The notes: generated by a model not told the origin, from the letters alone. 64,000 nt of DNA from Nocardia mangyaensis (GCF_001886715.1 NZ_CP018082.1:2976001-3040000); one strand, 5' to 3'; positions 36,537 through 45,427 are shown, counted from the first letter of the stretch. Numbers and translations are program-made.

Positions 36537-37313
36537 TCAGCAGCGGTCGACGAGCTCGCAAGGGCGAGGACGCGGTGATCGCGGCAGGGTGATCTCGACG
36601 TCGGGCCGCTGGACGGTGATCTCGATCCGCGGAAGCGCCGGCGTCTCGGTCGCCGGTGCTGTCGGCTGCGCCGTCGGTGCGGGATCGCGGTCGCGATCGA
36701 GTGTGTCCTGCCGCGTCGCGCAGGCGCCGATCGGACCCAGCCGTGCCTGCCATGCCTCGTCCTCTGCGGCTGCGAGCACACTGCGGTAGTCGTGATCGGG
36801 TTCAGGCAATCGCGCCGTGTCGGCGGCGACCTGGTCGCGCGCCGACGCAGCGGTCGCGCTGTGGTCGACCGGCGGGTTCAGCCGCGCGCGGCCGGTCCGC
36901 ACCAGGACCTCGTTGACGCTCGTCTCGGCGAGCCGGTCCTGGCCTGCGGCGTGGACGAAGGCGGTGAGATCGTGATCGGGTTCGGTGTGCGCATTCGATC
37001 GCACCAGCGTCACCACAGCGCCGACCGGTGCCAGCTCGGTCAGACCGGTCGCGTAGGCGGTGGCGCCACCCGCACCACAGTCGACGACGGCGATGCCGGC
37101 CAGTGCCACCGCCACCGGTCGCGCGAGGCCGATATCGACCGCCAGATCGGTGGGTCCGACCGCTGATACCTGTCCGGTCAGTACGGCATCGGGCGGGATT
37201 TCGATATCGGTGTCGGGACGGGCGGTTTCGGTGTCGGGAGCGCACGCGACCAGCCACGTCACGACCAGGGCGGCGAGGAGAACGCGGTGGGCACGTGCGT
37301 CGGCGAATGCCAC
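36537..37313 (-). CDS. Lipoprotein with a degenerate staphylococcal-nuclease-like domain
   Basis: A 258-residue protein. GTG at 37313 is preferred because GGAGG lies 7 nt upstream; the in-frame TTG two codons earlier touches that site. Residues 1-24 form a lipoprotein signal with lipobox LVAC (Cys24), so it should be anchored outside the membrane. Residues 60-190 follow the order of SNase-like folds: VALAGIAVVDCG, a helix, VVTLVRS, DHDLTAFVHAAG, SVNEVLVRTGRARLNP, then AAEDEAWQARLGPIGAC. The Arg/Glu catalytic set of active nucleases is not evident, so enzymatic activity is doubtful. The C-terminal 60 residues are Pro/Thr/Arg-rich. It is divergent from the response-regulator gene and carries the shared element upstream. 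The fold call is an inference from motif order. Confidence 0.65.
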   Translation of the reverse strand: MAFADARAHRVLLAALVVTWLVACAPDTETARPDTDIEIPPDAVLTGQVSAVGPTDLAVDIGLARPVAVALAGIAVVDCGAGGATAYATGLTELAPVGAVVTLVRSNAHTEPDHDLTAFVHAAGQDRLAETSVNEVLVRTGRARLNPPVDHSATAASARDQVAADTARLPEPDHDYRSVLAAAEDEAWQARLGPIGACATRQDTLDRDRDPAPTAQPTAPATETPALPRIEITVQRPDVEITLPRSPRPRPCELVDRC

Positions 37314-37372
37314 AGGCAACCTCCGTCATTAGTCGGCGGGTGGAGCGTATGGGCGGGTGTGAGTCCGGTCAA

Positions 37373-37399
37373 CCGTTCTCACTGTTTTCTCATCGTCAC
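37373..37399 (-). promoter_or_regulatory. Shared direct-repeat element, lipoprotein/response-regulator promoter copy
   Basis: Read toward the lipoprotein gene: GTGACGATGAG, AAAA, CAGTGAGAACGG. It matches the other two copies as ACGATGAG-N4-CRRTGAGR. It lies 60-86 nt before the lipoprotein start and 83-109 nt before the response-regulator start, so it could serve both. Confidence 0.5.
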
Positions 37400-37481
37400 T
37401 GCGCCAGTGTGCGGCGCCGCGAGCTGATCGGACTGCTACCGTGCCGCTGTCCCACCCAATCGCAACTCGGAGGGAGCCACC

Positions 37482-38195
37482 GTGACACCAGCCGACGCCG
37501 GCCGCGAGCACTGTGTGCTGGTCGTCGATGACGACCGCAACGTGCGTGAGTCGCTGCAGCGCGGACTCGAGCTGTCCGGGTTCGCGGTGCTCACCGCAGG
37601 CGACGGCGCTCAGGCGATCCGGTCGTGCACCGAGCACGATCCCGATGTGATCGTGCTCGACATGCAGATGCCGCGCCTGAGCGGACTCGGTGTGATCACC
37701 GCTCTGCGAGCCGCGGGCAACGACGTCCCCATCTGTGTGCTCAGCGCCCACAGCGCTCCCGATGACCGGATCATGGGCTTGCAGGCCGGGGCCGATGACT
37801 ACCTGGTCAAACCGTTCGTCTTCGACGAGCTCACCGCGCGCCTGCACGCACTGCTGCGCCGCTACCGTACGACCCGGCCCGAGCCCGCGCGGGCCGAACC
37901 TTTGACGCTGGGCTCGCTGCGTATCGATGCCGCCGGCCGCCGCGTCCGCCGTGCGGGTCGCGAACTCGATCTCACCCGCCGCGAATACGAACTGCTCACC
38001 GTCCTGGCAGCTCATCACGACGTCGTGCAGTCCCGCGAGCGGCTACTCGCAACCGTGTGGGGCTATACCTTCGACACCGATACCAATGTCGTAGACGTTT
38101 TCGTCAGCTACCTGCGGCGCAAACTCGAGGCCGCCGGCGAACCCCGCATCATCCACACCGTCCGCGGCGTGGGCTACGTCCTGCGCGCCGATTGA
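37482..38195 (+). CDS. OmpR-family response regulator, PrrA-like
   Basis: A 237-residue cytoplasmic regulator starting at GTG 37482 behind a GGAGGGAG ribosome site. The receiver domain has the acidic pair in VVDDD, phospho-acceptor Asp60 (VIVLDMQMP), the Ser/Thr in VLSAHS and Lys in LVKPF. The C-terminal winged helix (from about residue 140) has the OmpR/PhoB features RREYELL, WGY and [14 protein letters not shown], and the end [11 protein letters not shown]. Sequence style is closest to mycobacterial PrrA as I remember it. Its partner kinase starts 5 nt downstream. The divergent upstream region contains a direct-repeat element also found before two exported-protein genes, so autoregulation and control of those neighbours are likely. 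Confidence 0.92.
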   Translation: MTPADAGREHCVLVVDDDRNVRESLQRGLELSGFAVLTAGDGAQAIRSCTEHDPDVIVLDMQMPRLSGLGVITALRAAGNDVPICVLSAHSAPDDRIMGLQAGADDYLVKPFVFDELTARLHALLRRYRTTRPEPARAEPLTLGSLRIDAAGRRVRRAGRELDLTRREYELLTVLAAHHDVVQSRERLLATVWGYTFDTDTNVVDVFVSYLRRKLEAAGEPRIIHTVRGVGYVLRAD

Positions 38196-38200
38196 CCGCC

Positions 38201-39562
38201 ATGCTTGCGCTGTCACTACGCACCCGCGTCGCCCTGGCCACCGGCCTCGGTGCCCTCGTCATCGTGGCCGGACTCGTCCTGGCCGTCTCCCACCTCGTCG
38301 CTCGCAACAACATCGATCACCTCGACAACCAGCTCGACACCGCCGTTGGTCTCATCGAGCTCAACGCCGATACCGTCGGCCTGTTCCTGGGCCGGGTCGG
38401 TGACGCCGGCGCGTTCGCCGTCACACTGCGCGACCACGGCGTTGTCGTCGCCTCCACCACCACCCAGCTCCCCGAGCTGCCAGCCGGCTATTCCACTCGC
38501 GATATCGACGGCACCGGCTACCGCATCCGCACCGACACCATCAGCGAGAGCACCGGCCGTTCTCGCACGGTCTCGGTGGCGGCTCCCACCGCCCGCGCCC
38601 AGACCGTCACCCGCGCCCAGCAGCAACGCGTGGCGGCCACCGGCATCGCGGCGGTCCTGGTCGCGACCGGCCTCGGTTGGGTACTCGGTGGCCGGGCCGT
38701 GCGGCCCCTGGTCGAGCTGACCCATCGCATCAGCGCCGGCACGCTCACTCCCGACCTCACCGGCACCGGTGGTGGCATCCGCGAGGCGCGCCAACTGTCG
38801 ACCGCGGTCGCTGACATGCTCGACCGCATCAGTCAGGCGAACGACCAGCGAGAATCGGCGCTCGAGACCGCACGCACCTTCGCCTCCACCGCCGCACACG
38901 AGCTGCGCACCCCCCTCACTGCGATGCGCACCGACCTCGAAGTCATGCGCGGACTGGACCTGCCGTGGTACCAGCGCACCGACCTGATCGACGATGTCCT
39001 GCGCAAACAGGGTGGAATCGAGGTCACCCTCACCGCCCTCGAACAGCTGGCCTCCGGCGAACTCGCCCGCGACGACCAGCGCATTCTCGTCGACCTCATC
39101 GATATCGCCGACGAAGCCGCGCGTGACGCCCGCCGCCACCATCCCGCCGTCACCGTCGACGTCCGCAGTGAACCACCCCTGCCCGTGCGCGGACTACCCA
39201 CCGGACTGCGCCTGGTGCTCGACAACGCCGTCGCCAATGCGGTCAGGCACGGCCACGCCACCATCATCCACATAGCCGCTCACCGCGAGGGCGACCGCGT
39301 CATCATCACCATCGACGACAACGGCACCGGCATCCCACCCGGCGAGCGCGACGCGGTCTTCCAACGCTTCTACCGTGGCAGCAACGCCGCCCGCGACGGT
39401 TCCGGCCTAGGACTCGCCCTCATCGCCCAGCAAGCCCAGCTCCACCGCGGCCGAGCCTTCCTCACTGACAGCCCCCTCGGCGGCACCCGCCTCACCATCG
39501 AGATCGCTGCCGACCATCCAGTCGAGCCTGATCAGCAGAGAAACCCGCCCCACCCGTCATAG
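38201..39562 (+). CDS. Sensor histidine kinase, PrrB-like
   Basis: A 453-residue membrane kinase. ATG 38201 is chosen; a TTG three codons earlier is also possible and would overlap the regulator stop. Transmembrane helix 1 spans about residues 11-33 and helix 2 about 143-164, enclosing an extracytoplasmic sensor of about 110 residues with no cysteines. A HAMP segment follows, then the dimerisation helix with phospho-His233 in AAHELRTPLT. The ATPase domain has the N-box LVLDNAVANAVRHG, the G1 motif DDNGTGIP and GSGLGLAL. It phosphorylates the regulator encoded immediately upstream. The signal sensed cannot be read from the sequence. Confidence 0.92.
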   Translation: MLALSLRTRVALATGLGALVIVAGLVLAVSHLVARNNIDHLDNQLDTAVGLIELNADTVGLFLGRVGDAGAFAVTLRDHGVVVASTTTQLPELPAGYSTRDIDGTGYRIRTDTISESTGRSRTVSVAAPTARAQTVTRAQQQRVAATGIAAVLVATGLGWVLGGRAVRPLVELTHRISAGTLTPDLTGTGGGIREARQLSTAVADMLDRISQANDQRESALETARTFASTAAHELRTPLTAMRTDLEVMRGLDLPWYQRTDLIDDVLRKQGGIEVTLTALEQLASGELARDDQRILVDLIDIADEAARDARRHHPAVTVDVRSEPPLPVRGLPTGLRLVLDNAVANAVRHGHATIIHIAAHREGDRVIITIDDNGTGIPPGERDAVFQRFYRGSNAARDGSGLGLALIAQQAQLHRGRAFLTDSPLGGTRLTIEIAADHPVEPDQQRNPPHPS

Positions 39563-39631
39563 AAGCCAACGCGAACCACACCAGCAGCCGTGCCTTGGCG
39601 GCGCGCTCGACATCCGCGGCTAGTACTCCAG

Positions 39632-39646
39632 CATCACTTCGTGATG
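39632..39646. terminator. Short hairpin between convergent kinase and TetR genes
   Basis: CATCAC-TTC-GTGATG is a 6-bp perfect stem with a 3-nt loop, 70 nt after the kinase stop and about 120 nt from the TetR stop. It is a weak terminator candidate. The rest of 39563-39764 shows no gene. Confidence 0.25.
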
Positions 39647-39764
39647 TGTTGCCTGTCTTCGCTGGTAGTGGGCTTGTTTAGTACTGCAACGACACTCGAG
39701 TGAGGCGGTGCTGGTAGCGCCTCTGCCGTGGATCGGCTCGGTGATCCCGATGCGGTGCTGGCCG

Positions 39765-40439
39765 CTACGGAGTCGGCGGAGGGCGGGTGTCGATGGCACG
39801 TAGCTGCTCGGGATCGACGGACCGCAGGACCGCGAGCGACGCTGTGACAGCCAGGTCACAGGCCGCGCCGATGTCGGCGCCCGCGAGGATAACGGCCCGG
39901 TAGGCCACGTCCAAGCTGATGCCGAGGAGCATCGTGGCGAGTGTGTCCGCGCCGGTGTTGATGGGTGTCCCCCGTTCGGCGTAGTTGGCGCGCAGTCGTT
40001 CGGCGATACGTGGTTCGAGGGCGGCAGACAACCGACGCCCAGGGTGGCCGTCGTCGTATCGGTTGTCGAGCAGGACACGGAATCCCTCGGGGTGGCGGCG
40101 CGCGTAATCGAAGAGCGATTCGATCGAGTATCGGGCCCGCTGGCCGTATCTCATCGTCTCGCCGTTGTCATAGATCTCGAACATCCAAGTGGTCAACGCG
40201 GCGAGCTCGCGCTCGATGACAGCGTCGATCAGTGCGTCGCGGGAGCCGAAATGGGCATAGAGCGTCACTCTGGAGGTATCGGCGCGCTGAGCGATACTGT
40301 CCATCGTGGCTCGGTCGACGCCGACCTCGGCGATCACCGCGCATGCCGCATCGAGGAGTCCGGTGTCGGTCGGGCGATTGCGGGTGCTGCGTCGTGCAGG
40401 CGCCTTGTCTCGTCGATCCGAGTGCCCGGTCTCGGTCAA
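39765..40439 (-). CDS. TetR-family transcriptional regulator of the ABC-import operon
   Basis: A 224-residue protein. TTG 40439 is chosen because GAGGAGGAAG is directly upstream; no ATG in frame has such a site. The N-terminal helix-turn-helix reads ATMDSIAQRADTSRVTLYAH followed by FGSRDALIDAVI, standard for the family. The ligand domain covers residues 75-215. It starts 49 nt after the LivF-like stop on the same strand, so it is probably the last gene of the import operon. A 24-nt palindrome overlaps the operon's -35 box, the kind of site a TetR dimer occupies; repression of its own operon is the simplest reading, not demonstrated. Confidence 0.88.
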   Translation of the reverse strand: MTETGHSDRRDKAPARRSTRNRPTDTGLLDAACAVIAEVGVDRATMDSIAQRADTSRVTLYAHFGSRDALIDAVIERELAALTTWMFEIYDNGETMRYGQRARYSIESLFDYARRHPEGFRVLLDNRYDDGHPGRRLSAALEPRIAERLRANYAERGTPINTGADTLATMLLGISLDVAYRAVILAGADIGAACDLAVTASLAVLRSVDPEQLRAIDTRPPPTP

Positions 40440-40488
40440 CCTTCCTCCTCGGTGCCTCGATGCAGTCCCAGTACTGTCTGTGACGGTG

Positions 40489-41271
40489 TCACTGTCGCTC
40501 GGGCACACCTGTCCGGTCACCCGAGGGCTCTTCGACACTACCGAAGTACGCCGCCTCGACCATATCTCGGCGACCACGAAGCTCGGTCGCGGAGCCCGAC
40601 ATGACGGATCTGCCGTGATGGAGCACGACCGCCGTATCGGCGATCGACAGTGCCAGTTCAATGTGTTGTTCGACCAGCACCACGGCCATGTGCTGGTCGT
40701 CGGCTATCTGACGCAGCCGCGGGAGCAGGCCCTCCACGGCGATCGGCGACAGGCCGAGGCTGAGTTCGTCGACGAGCAGGATCTTCGGTGCGCACAGCAG
40801 CGCTTTCGCCAGGGCGAGCATCTGTTGTTCGCCGCCGGAGAGTGTGCCGCACCGGCGGGAGCGCATCGACCGGAGAGCGGGGAAGTAGTCGAAGACGTCA
40901 TCGACGGAGGGGCCGTGTTTGCGGCGGGCCAGGCGCAGGTTGTCGTCGACCGACAGGCGGTGGAACACGCCACGGCTGTCGGGAACCAGGATGATGCCAC
41001 GGCGCGCGTTGGCTTCGACGCGTCGGTCCAGGGGTTCGCCGAGCGCGGTGATGGTGCCCGAGAGCGCGGGCAGTGCCCCGACCGACGCGAGCAGGGTGGT
41101 GGTCTTGCCTGCTCCGTTCGGACCCAAGAGCGCGAGAATCTCGCCCGCACGTACGTGGGCGTTCAGATCGCGAACGGCGGGCACGCCGCCGTATCCGACG
41201 GCGAGCCCTGCGATATTCAAGGCGGGCTTCACCTCGATCAGCGGCGTTTCCGACGTCGCCGATGTGGTCAT
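40489..41271 (-). CDS. livF: ABC transporter ATP-binding protein, LivF-like
   Basis: 260 residues with Walker A GPNGAGKTT, Q-loop region, signature LSGGEQQMLALAKAL, Walker B ILLVDELSLGLSP and the switch His in VEQHIELAL. The LVDELSLGLSP form is the LivF hallmark. The start overlaps the LivG-like stop as ATGA, so the two ATPases are coupled and should form the nucleotide-binding heterodimer of one importer. The substrate is likely a branched-chain amino acid, amide or urea-type solute, as for the family; the sequence does not decide which. Confidence 0.9.
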   Translation of the reverse strand: MTTSATSETPLIEVKPALNIAGLAVGYGGVPAVRDLNAHVRAGEILALLGPNGAGKTTTLLASVGALPALSGTITALGEPLDRRVEANARRGIILVPDSRGVFHRLSVDDNLRLARRKHGPSVDDVFDYFPALRSMRSRRCGTLSGGEQQMLALAKALLCAPKILLVDELSLGLSPIAVEGLLPRLRQIADDQHMAVVLVEQHIELALSIADTAVVLHHGRSVMSGSATELRGRRDMVEAAYFGSVEEPSGDRTGVPERQ

Positions 41272-42077
41272 TTGCTGTCTCCTGCAGGTCGGGCCGGTTG
41301 CGCAGCGCTGTCGTTGCCGTCGGGGCGGGTGGTGCCGAGATACGCGGCGATCACCCGCGGGTCTTCCCGGATTCGCGCGGGCTCTCCGGCGGCGATGACG
41401 GCACCGAAGTCCAGAACATACAGTCGCGCACAGGTGTCGAGGACCAGTGACATGTCGTGATCGATGAGTAGAACACCGATGCCGGCCGCCGCGATGCGCC
41501 GCAGATGCCGACCGAACTCTCGGCTTTCGTGGGTGTCGAGTCCCGCGGCGGGTTCGTCGAGGAGCACCACCTTCGAGCCGCCGACAAGCGCGCGCGCCAC
41601 CCCGACGAGTTTCTGCTGGCCGAGGGCCAATTCGTCGGGACGCTGGGCCGCGACGCCGGGCACGCCCACCAATTCCAGGGCAGCGTCGATGGTCTCACTC
41701 GGCGGCACGGAACGTCCGACGATGTCGGCGAACAGCGTGCGCAGACCTGCCGGTTGGATCGCGACGGCGAGATTCTGCGCGACGGTGAGGTCGCCGAAAA
41801 GCTCACCCGCCTGCCAGGTCCGGGCCAATCCGGCACGGCGTCGTCGATGCGTGCCGAGTCGGTCGAGCACGATGCCATCGAGGGTGACGCTTCCGGTGTA
41901 CTCGGTGAATCCGGTGACCGCGTCGACGAATGTGGTCTTCCCCGCCCCGTTGGGACCGATCAGACCCACGATTTCTCCGGCGTCGACGGCGATATCGATG
42001 TCGGTGTTGGCCACGACACCGCCGTAGCGAACCGACAATCCGTGGGTACGCAACAGGGGCTGCGCGTTATCGGACAT
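41268..42077 (-). CDS. livG: ABC transporter ATP-binding protein, LivG-like
   Basis: 269 residues from ATG 42077, which has AAGG upstream (GAAAGAAGGCAGC); an earlier in-frame ATG lies inside the permease end. Walker A GPNGAGKTT, the LivG-type RTWQAGELFGDLTVAQNL helix, a variant signature ALGQQKLVGVARAL, Walker B VVLLDEPAAGLD and the switch His in LLIDHDM are present. It overlaps the permease stop by 11 nt and the LivF start by 4 nt. Confidence 0.9.
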   Translation of the reverse strand: MSDNAQPLLRTHGLSVRYGGVVANTDIDIAVDAGEIVGLIGPNGAGKTTFVDAVTGFTEYTGSVTLDGIVLDRLGTHRRRRAGLARTWQAGELFGDLTVAQNLAVAIQPAGLRTLFADIVGRSVPPSETIDAALELVGVPGVAAQRPDELALGQQKLVGVARALVGGSKVVLLDEPAAGLDTHESREFGRHLRRIAAAGIGVLLIDHDMSLVLDTCARLYVLDFGAVIAAGEPARIREDPRVIAAYLGTTRPDGNDSAAQPARPAGDSK

Positions 42078-44079
42078 GCGCTGCTGCCTTCTTTCCCGAC
42101 TGCGCGGCGTTGTCGCCGGTCGTTTCATGGTTGCGTCGGCGTGGGATCGCCGCGGTGAGCCACTCGATCGCCGACGTCACCGCCCCCGCGACGCCGACCG
42201 GGTTGAGCACCGCCATCAGCAACAGCACGCTCGCGGCGATGACCTCGTAGTACTCGCCGAGGTCGAGAGTCTGGTTGAGGAATACGTAGCCGACTCCCAG
42301 CGGGCCGACGGTGCCGGCGATGAACGCGCCCGATACGGAGGTGATGCCACCGACGTAGGTCATCGCCAACAGCGTCAAGCCGATCATCACGGTGAACGAA
42401 CCCGCCGAAAGCTGTCCTCTGCTGTAGCCGATCAGGCAACCACCGATGCCGGCGAGGAACGACGAGACCGCGAAGCCGAGCAATTTCGTTGCCGCGACGT
42501 CGATTCCTACCGATGCCGCTGCTCGCTCGTTGGAGCGCACCGCGAGCATCGCACGACCGGTGGCGCCCGCCATGATCCGCATCACCGCCAACGTGCAGAT
42601 CGTGACGACCACCAGCACCATCAGCGCAAAGCGCAGGGTGACAAGGTTGGTGCCGTCGCGAACCCCCAGGTCGATCCCGAACAGGGTCGGGTCGGCGATG
42701 ATGTTGCCCTGCGCGGGAGTCAGGGACGGGTTGTTGAACACGAAGCTCTGGATCGCCAGTGCGGCGGCCAGAGTCACCACCGCCAATTGGGCGCCACGGA
42801 TGCGCAACGCGGGCACCGCGACCAGAATCCCCAACGCGGTAGCCGTCAAGGCGGCCGCGATGATGCCCAGCGGAAAGGGAACGTGCCATTCGGTCGACAG
42901 TTTCGACAACGCGAATCCCGCCGTGCCGGCGAAAGCCATACTCGCCAGCGAGATCTGACCGAGATATCCGGTCAGCAATACCAGCGACAACGCGATCAGC
43001 GACAGGATGATCGAGGTGACGACGCCGTAGCGCCACGTCCCGGTGGTCGCGACGATCGCGAGGACCGCGACTGTCAGAACCACCAGGGTCGGCGTGATCG
43101 CGACCCGGGGAATTCGCACGGCGGGCATCTTGACCGCCCCGAGCGAGCCACGAGCCGGAATCCGCCCGCCGAGCAGGAACAACGTGACGACGACGATGAC
43201 GAAGGGCACAGCGTCGCCGAGCCCGGCTTGCGCCCAATTGGGCCACCAGTCCTTGGTGTCGACCCAGAGGATGACCGCCTGGAACGAACCCAACGTCAAC
43301 CCCGCCGCACAGGCCACGCCGAACGACGACAGTCGTCCGACCAGCGCCGCCGCCAGCGCCGGGATCACATAGAACGTGTAGCTCGTCTCGTTCAACCCGA
43401 TGGTGAACGCGGCGAGGACCCCGATCAGCCCGCACGCGGCGCCGGTCAGCGTCCACACGATCGCCGCGAGCCGATCGGGCGAATAGCCGGTCAAGCGCGC
43501 GGCGAGTTCGTCTTCCGAGCTCGCGCGAGTCGCGATGCCGGCGGTGGTGAGCGTGAAGTAGGCCCGCAGACCGACCGCGATCGTGATCGCGATCGCGGCC
43601 AGGATGAGGTCGGATACGTTGACCAGCGCACCGGCCACGGACACGGTGCTCTCCGGCAGGATCGGTGCCGCGAAAAGGTTCTCGGTGTCGAATCGCAGCC
43701 CCACCAATGCCTGGATGAACAACATCAGGCCGACCGAGGCGACCACCTGTGCCAACACCGGCGCCTGGCGCAGGGGTCGGAACACCACCAGATGCGCCAG
43801 CAATGCCCATACCGTCGCGGAGGCGACTCCTAGCGCGATCGCCGCCGCCATGGGAACCGGATGGTCTTCGCTGCCGAGCGCGATGCTGCCGAGCGGTAGG
43901 ACGAACGTTCCGTCGGTCCGCAGTGCCGCCACGACGTAGACCGCCCACAGGGCGAACGCGCCCTGCGCGAAATTGATGATGCCGGTCGCGGCGTGCACTC
44001 CCACCAGCGACGAGGCCAAGACCGCGTACACCGCGCCGGTCGACAGACCTAAGAAGACGAACTGCAAGAACTGGCCCAT
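42067..44079 (-). CDS. Fused LivH-LivM permease of a branched-chain-amino-acid-type ABC importer
   Basis: A 670-residue membrane protein combining two permeases. Residues 1-290 are LivH-like (GLSTGAVYAVLASSLVGVHA, then GIINFAQGAFALWAVY near the start). Residues 320-630 are LivM-like (LLTGYLGQISLASMAFAGTA, VPALRIRGAQLAVVTLAAA, and a closing TYVGGITSVSGAFIAGTVGP). A basic cytoplasmic tail of 35 residues follows. Around 16-18 transmembrane helices are expected. In most genomes these are two genes; fusion fixes the 1:1 ratio. The gene follows the binding-protein gene by 88 nt that contain a hairpin. Confidence 0.9.
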   Translation of the reverse strand: MGQFLQFVFLGLSTGAVYAVLASSLVGVHAATGIINFAQGAFALWAVYVVAALRTDGTFVLPLGSIALGSEDHPVPMAAAIALGVASATVWALLAHLVVFRPLRQAPVLAQVVASVGLMLFIQALVGLRFDTENLFAAPILPESTVSVAGALVNVSDLILAAIAITIAVGLRAYFTLTTAGIATRASSEDELAARLTGYSPDRLAAIVWTLTGAACGLIGVLAAFTIGLNETSYTFYVIPALAAALVGRLSSFGVACAAGLTLGSFQAVILWVDTKDWWPNWAQAGLGDAVPFVIVVVTLFLLGGRIPARGSLGAVKMPAVRIPRVAITPTLVVLTVAVLAIVATTGTWRYGVVTSIILSLIALSLVLLTGYLGQISLASMAFAGTAGFALSKLSTEWHVPFPLGIIAAALTATALGILVAVPALRIRGAQLAVVTLAAALAIQSFVFNNPSLTPAQGNIIADPTLFGIDLGVRDGTNLVTLRFALMVLVVVTICTLAVMRIMAGATGRAMLAVRSNERAAASVGIDVAATKLLGFAVSSFLAGIGGCLIGYSRGQLSAGSFTVMIGLTLLAMTYVGGITSVSGAFIAGTVGPLGVGYVFLNQTLDLGEYYEVIAASVLLLMAVLNPVGVAGAVTSAIEWLTAAIPRRRNHETTGDNAAQSGKKAAAHVR

Positions 44080-44105
44080 GTGCCCTGTTTTCTGTGGATA
44101 GCCGA

Positions 44106-44156
44106 GACCGTGGTGGGCAGGCCGCCGAAAAGGCGAGCGGTCTGTCCACCACGGTC
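44106..44156 (-). ncRNA. Intercistronic hairpin between binding-protein and permease genes
   Basis: GACCGTGGTGG at 44106-44116 pairs perfectly with CCACCACGGTC at 44146-44156; inside, CAG/CTG and CCGC/GCGG continue the stem with two mismatches in the mRNA sense. The loop is 11 nt. Such hairpins after binding-protein genes often protect the upstream mRNA or partly stop transcription, giving more binding protein than permease. It is a cis RNA element, not a gene. Confidence 0.55.
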
Positions 44157-44167
44157 ATCCATTCCGG

Positions 44168-45427
44168 TTACGCCGCACCCGGAATCAATTTGAGAACTTC
44201 GGGATTCGGCGTGATGAACCCGCCGGATACAGGTGCCGTCTTCTTGTCTCCGGTCACCTCGAACAGCAACATGTCCGTGGTGCAGTTGGGTGAGGTGGCC
44301 TTGCCGCAGTTCAATTTCGGACCGAGGAAGCTCTGATAATCGGCCAGCCCCTTGAGCGCGGTGAGGATGGCAGGCCCGGTGAACTCCGCCGGGGGCGCCG
44401 AGGTGAGCGCCCGAGCGAGATCGACGAAGGTGGCGAAGGTGCCGTACGCGTAGAACCCGGCCGTTCCGCCGGCGTTGTCGATGAATTGCTCGGCTGTCCT
44501 CAGATTCGATTTGGCCGGTTCGGGAGCCGAGTCGATGGCAGGCGGCAGCCACACCGGCGAATACGACTGAGCACCGACGGCCTGGGCCCCCAAAACGTCG
44601 ACGAATTCCGTGCACGCGGCCAAGAACACTGTGCCCGAATACTTTACGGACTTCAGCGCTTGCGCCAGCTTGTTGCAGGTGTTGTCGTTGGGCGCGGTCA
44701 TCAGACCGCCCGCCGCGGGGGAACCGTCCGCGATCGTGGACGCGAGTGCGGTGAAATTCGGTCCCGCGGGCGGATAGTACGCGCTCTTGACGTCGATTCC
44801 CAATTGTTGGCCCAATGGGGTGAGCAGGCTGTCGAACACCTGATGCGCCTGGGGCAGATCAGCGTTGACCAAGGTCAACGAGTCCTTTCCGGCCTGCTTG
44901 AGCGACTGGAGGAATCCGACCAGGAACGCCGCGGGCGGCGGACCGAAGAACACACGGTTCTCGGGCACGGCGCCGGTCGCGGTATTGAAGGGAATCTGAC
45001 CGACCAGTGGAATTTCCGCGGAGGTCAGGATCGGCATGGCCGCGGCCGATTCGGCGTTGTAGCCGTCGACCGCCGCCACCACGCCTGCCTGTACGAACTG
45101 GTTGGCGCACGAGATCGTCGATTCCGGCGAAGTGTTGTCGATTCCGCAGTCGATGACCTCGATCGGTCGGCCGTTGATTCCGCCGATCTGGTTGTTGATG
45201 TACTCGATCGCCGCGTTTTTGCCCGTTGTCACGCCCGCCTGCGTCGCCGGGCCCTTCGAGGGATTGAACAAGCCGACCTTGATCGGGTCGCCGGTAGCCA
45301 AGACCCCCGGTGCGATCGAGGTCGTGCTGCCCGCTTCGGAACTGCTGTTGTCGCTGCACGAGACAACCGAGAACACACACGTGGCGGCCAACGCCGCTAC
45401 GGCGATCCGGCCGGTTCTGATACCCAT
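44168..45427 (-). CDS. Lipoprotein solute-binding protein of the branched-chain-amino-acid-type importer
   Basis: 419 residues from ATG 45427, with GGAGAGG nine nt upstream. Residues 1-24 form a lipoprotein signal with lipobox VVSC (Cys24). The mature protein is a type I periplasmic-binding fold starting IKVGLFNPSKGPATQAG, with the family's AIEYINNQIGGINGRPIEV segment. There are four extra Cys in the mature region that may form disulfides. It is the first gene of the operon and has a long leader of about 125 nt from the predicted promoter. The ligand is unknown; leucine/amide/urea-binding relatives share the fold. Confidence 0.88.
   Translation of the reverse strand: MGIRTGRIAVAALAATCVFSVVSCSDNSSSEAGSTTSIAPGVLATGDPIKVGLFNPSKGPATQAGVTTGKNAAIEYINNQIGGINGRPIEVIDCGIDNTSPESTISCANQFVQAGVVAAVDGYNAESAAAMPILTSAEIPLVGQIPFNTATGAVPENRVFFGPPPAAFLVGFLQSLKQAGKDSLTLVNADLPQAHQVFDSLLTPLGQQLGIDVKSAYYPPAGPNFTALASTIADGSPAAGGLMTAPNDNTCNKLAQALKSVKYSGTVFLAACTEFVDVLGAQAVGAQSYSPVWLPPAIDSAPEPAKSNLRTAEQFIDNAGGTAGFYAYGTFATFVDLARALTSAPPAEFTGPAILTALKGLADYQSFLGPKLNCGKATSPNCTTDMLLFEVTGDKKTAPVSGGFITPNPEVLKLIPGAA

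Noticed and set aside
39620..40078. A - strand gene antisense to the TetR region and the kinase-TetR gap
   Set aside because: Composition is Thr/Ser/Pro noise in another frame of the TetR gene; no motif or ribosome site.
42076..43833. Large + strand frame opposite the fused permease
   Set aside because: It encodes an Arg/Asp/Gln-rich text typical of antisense frames of GC-rich membrane genes; no domain recognised.
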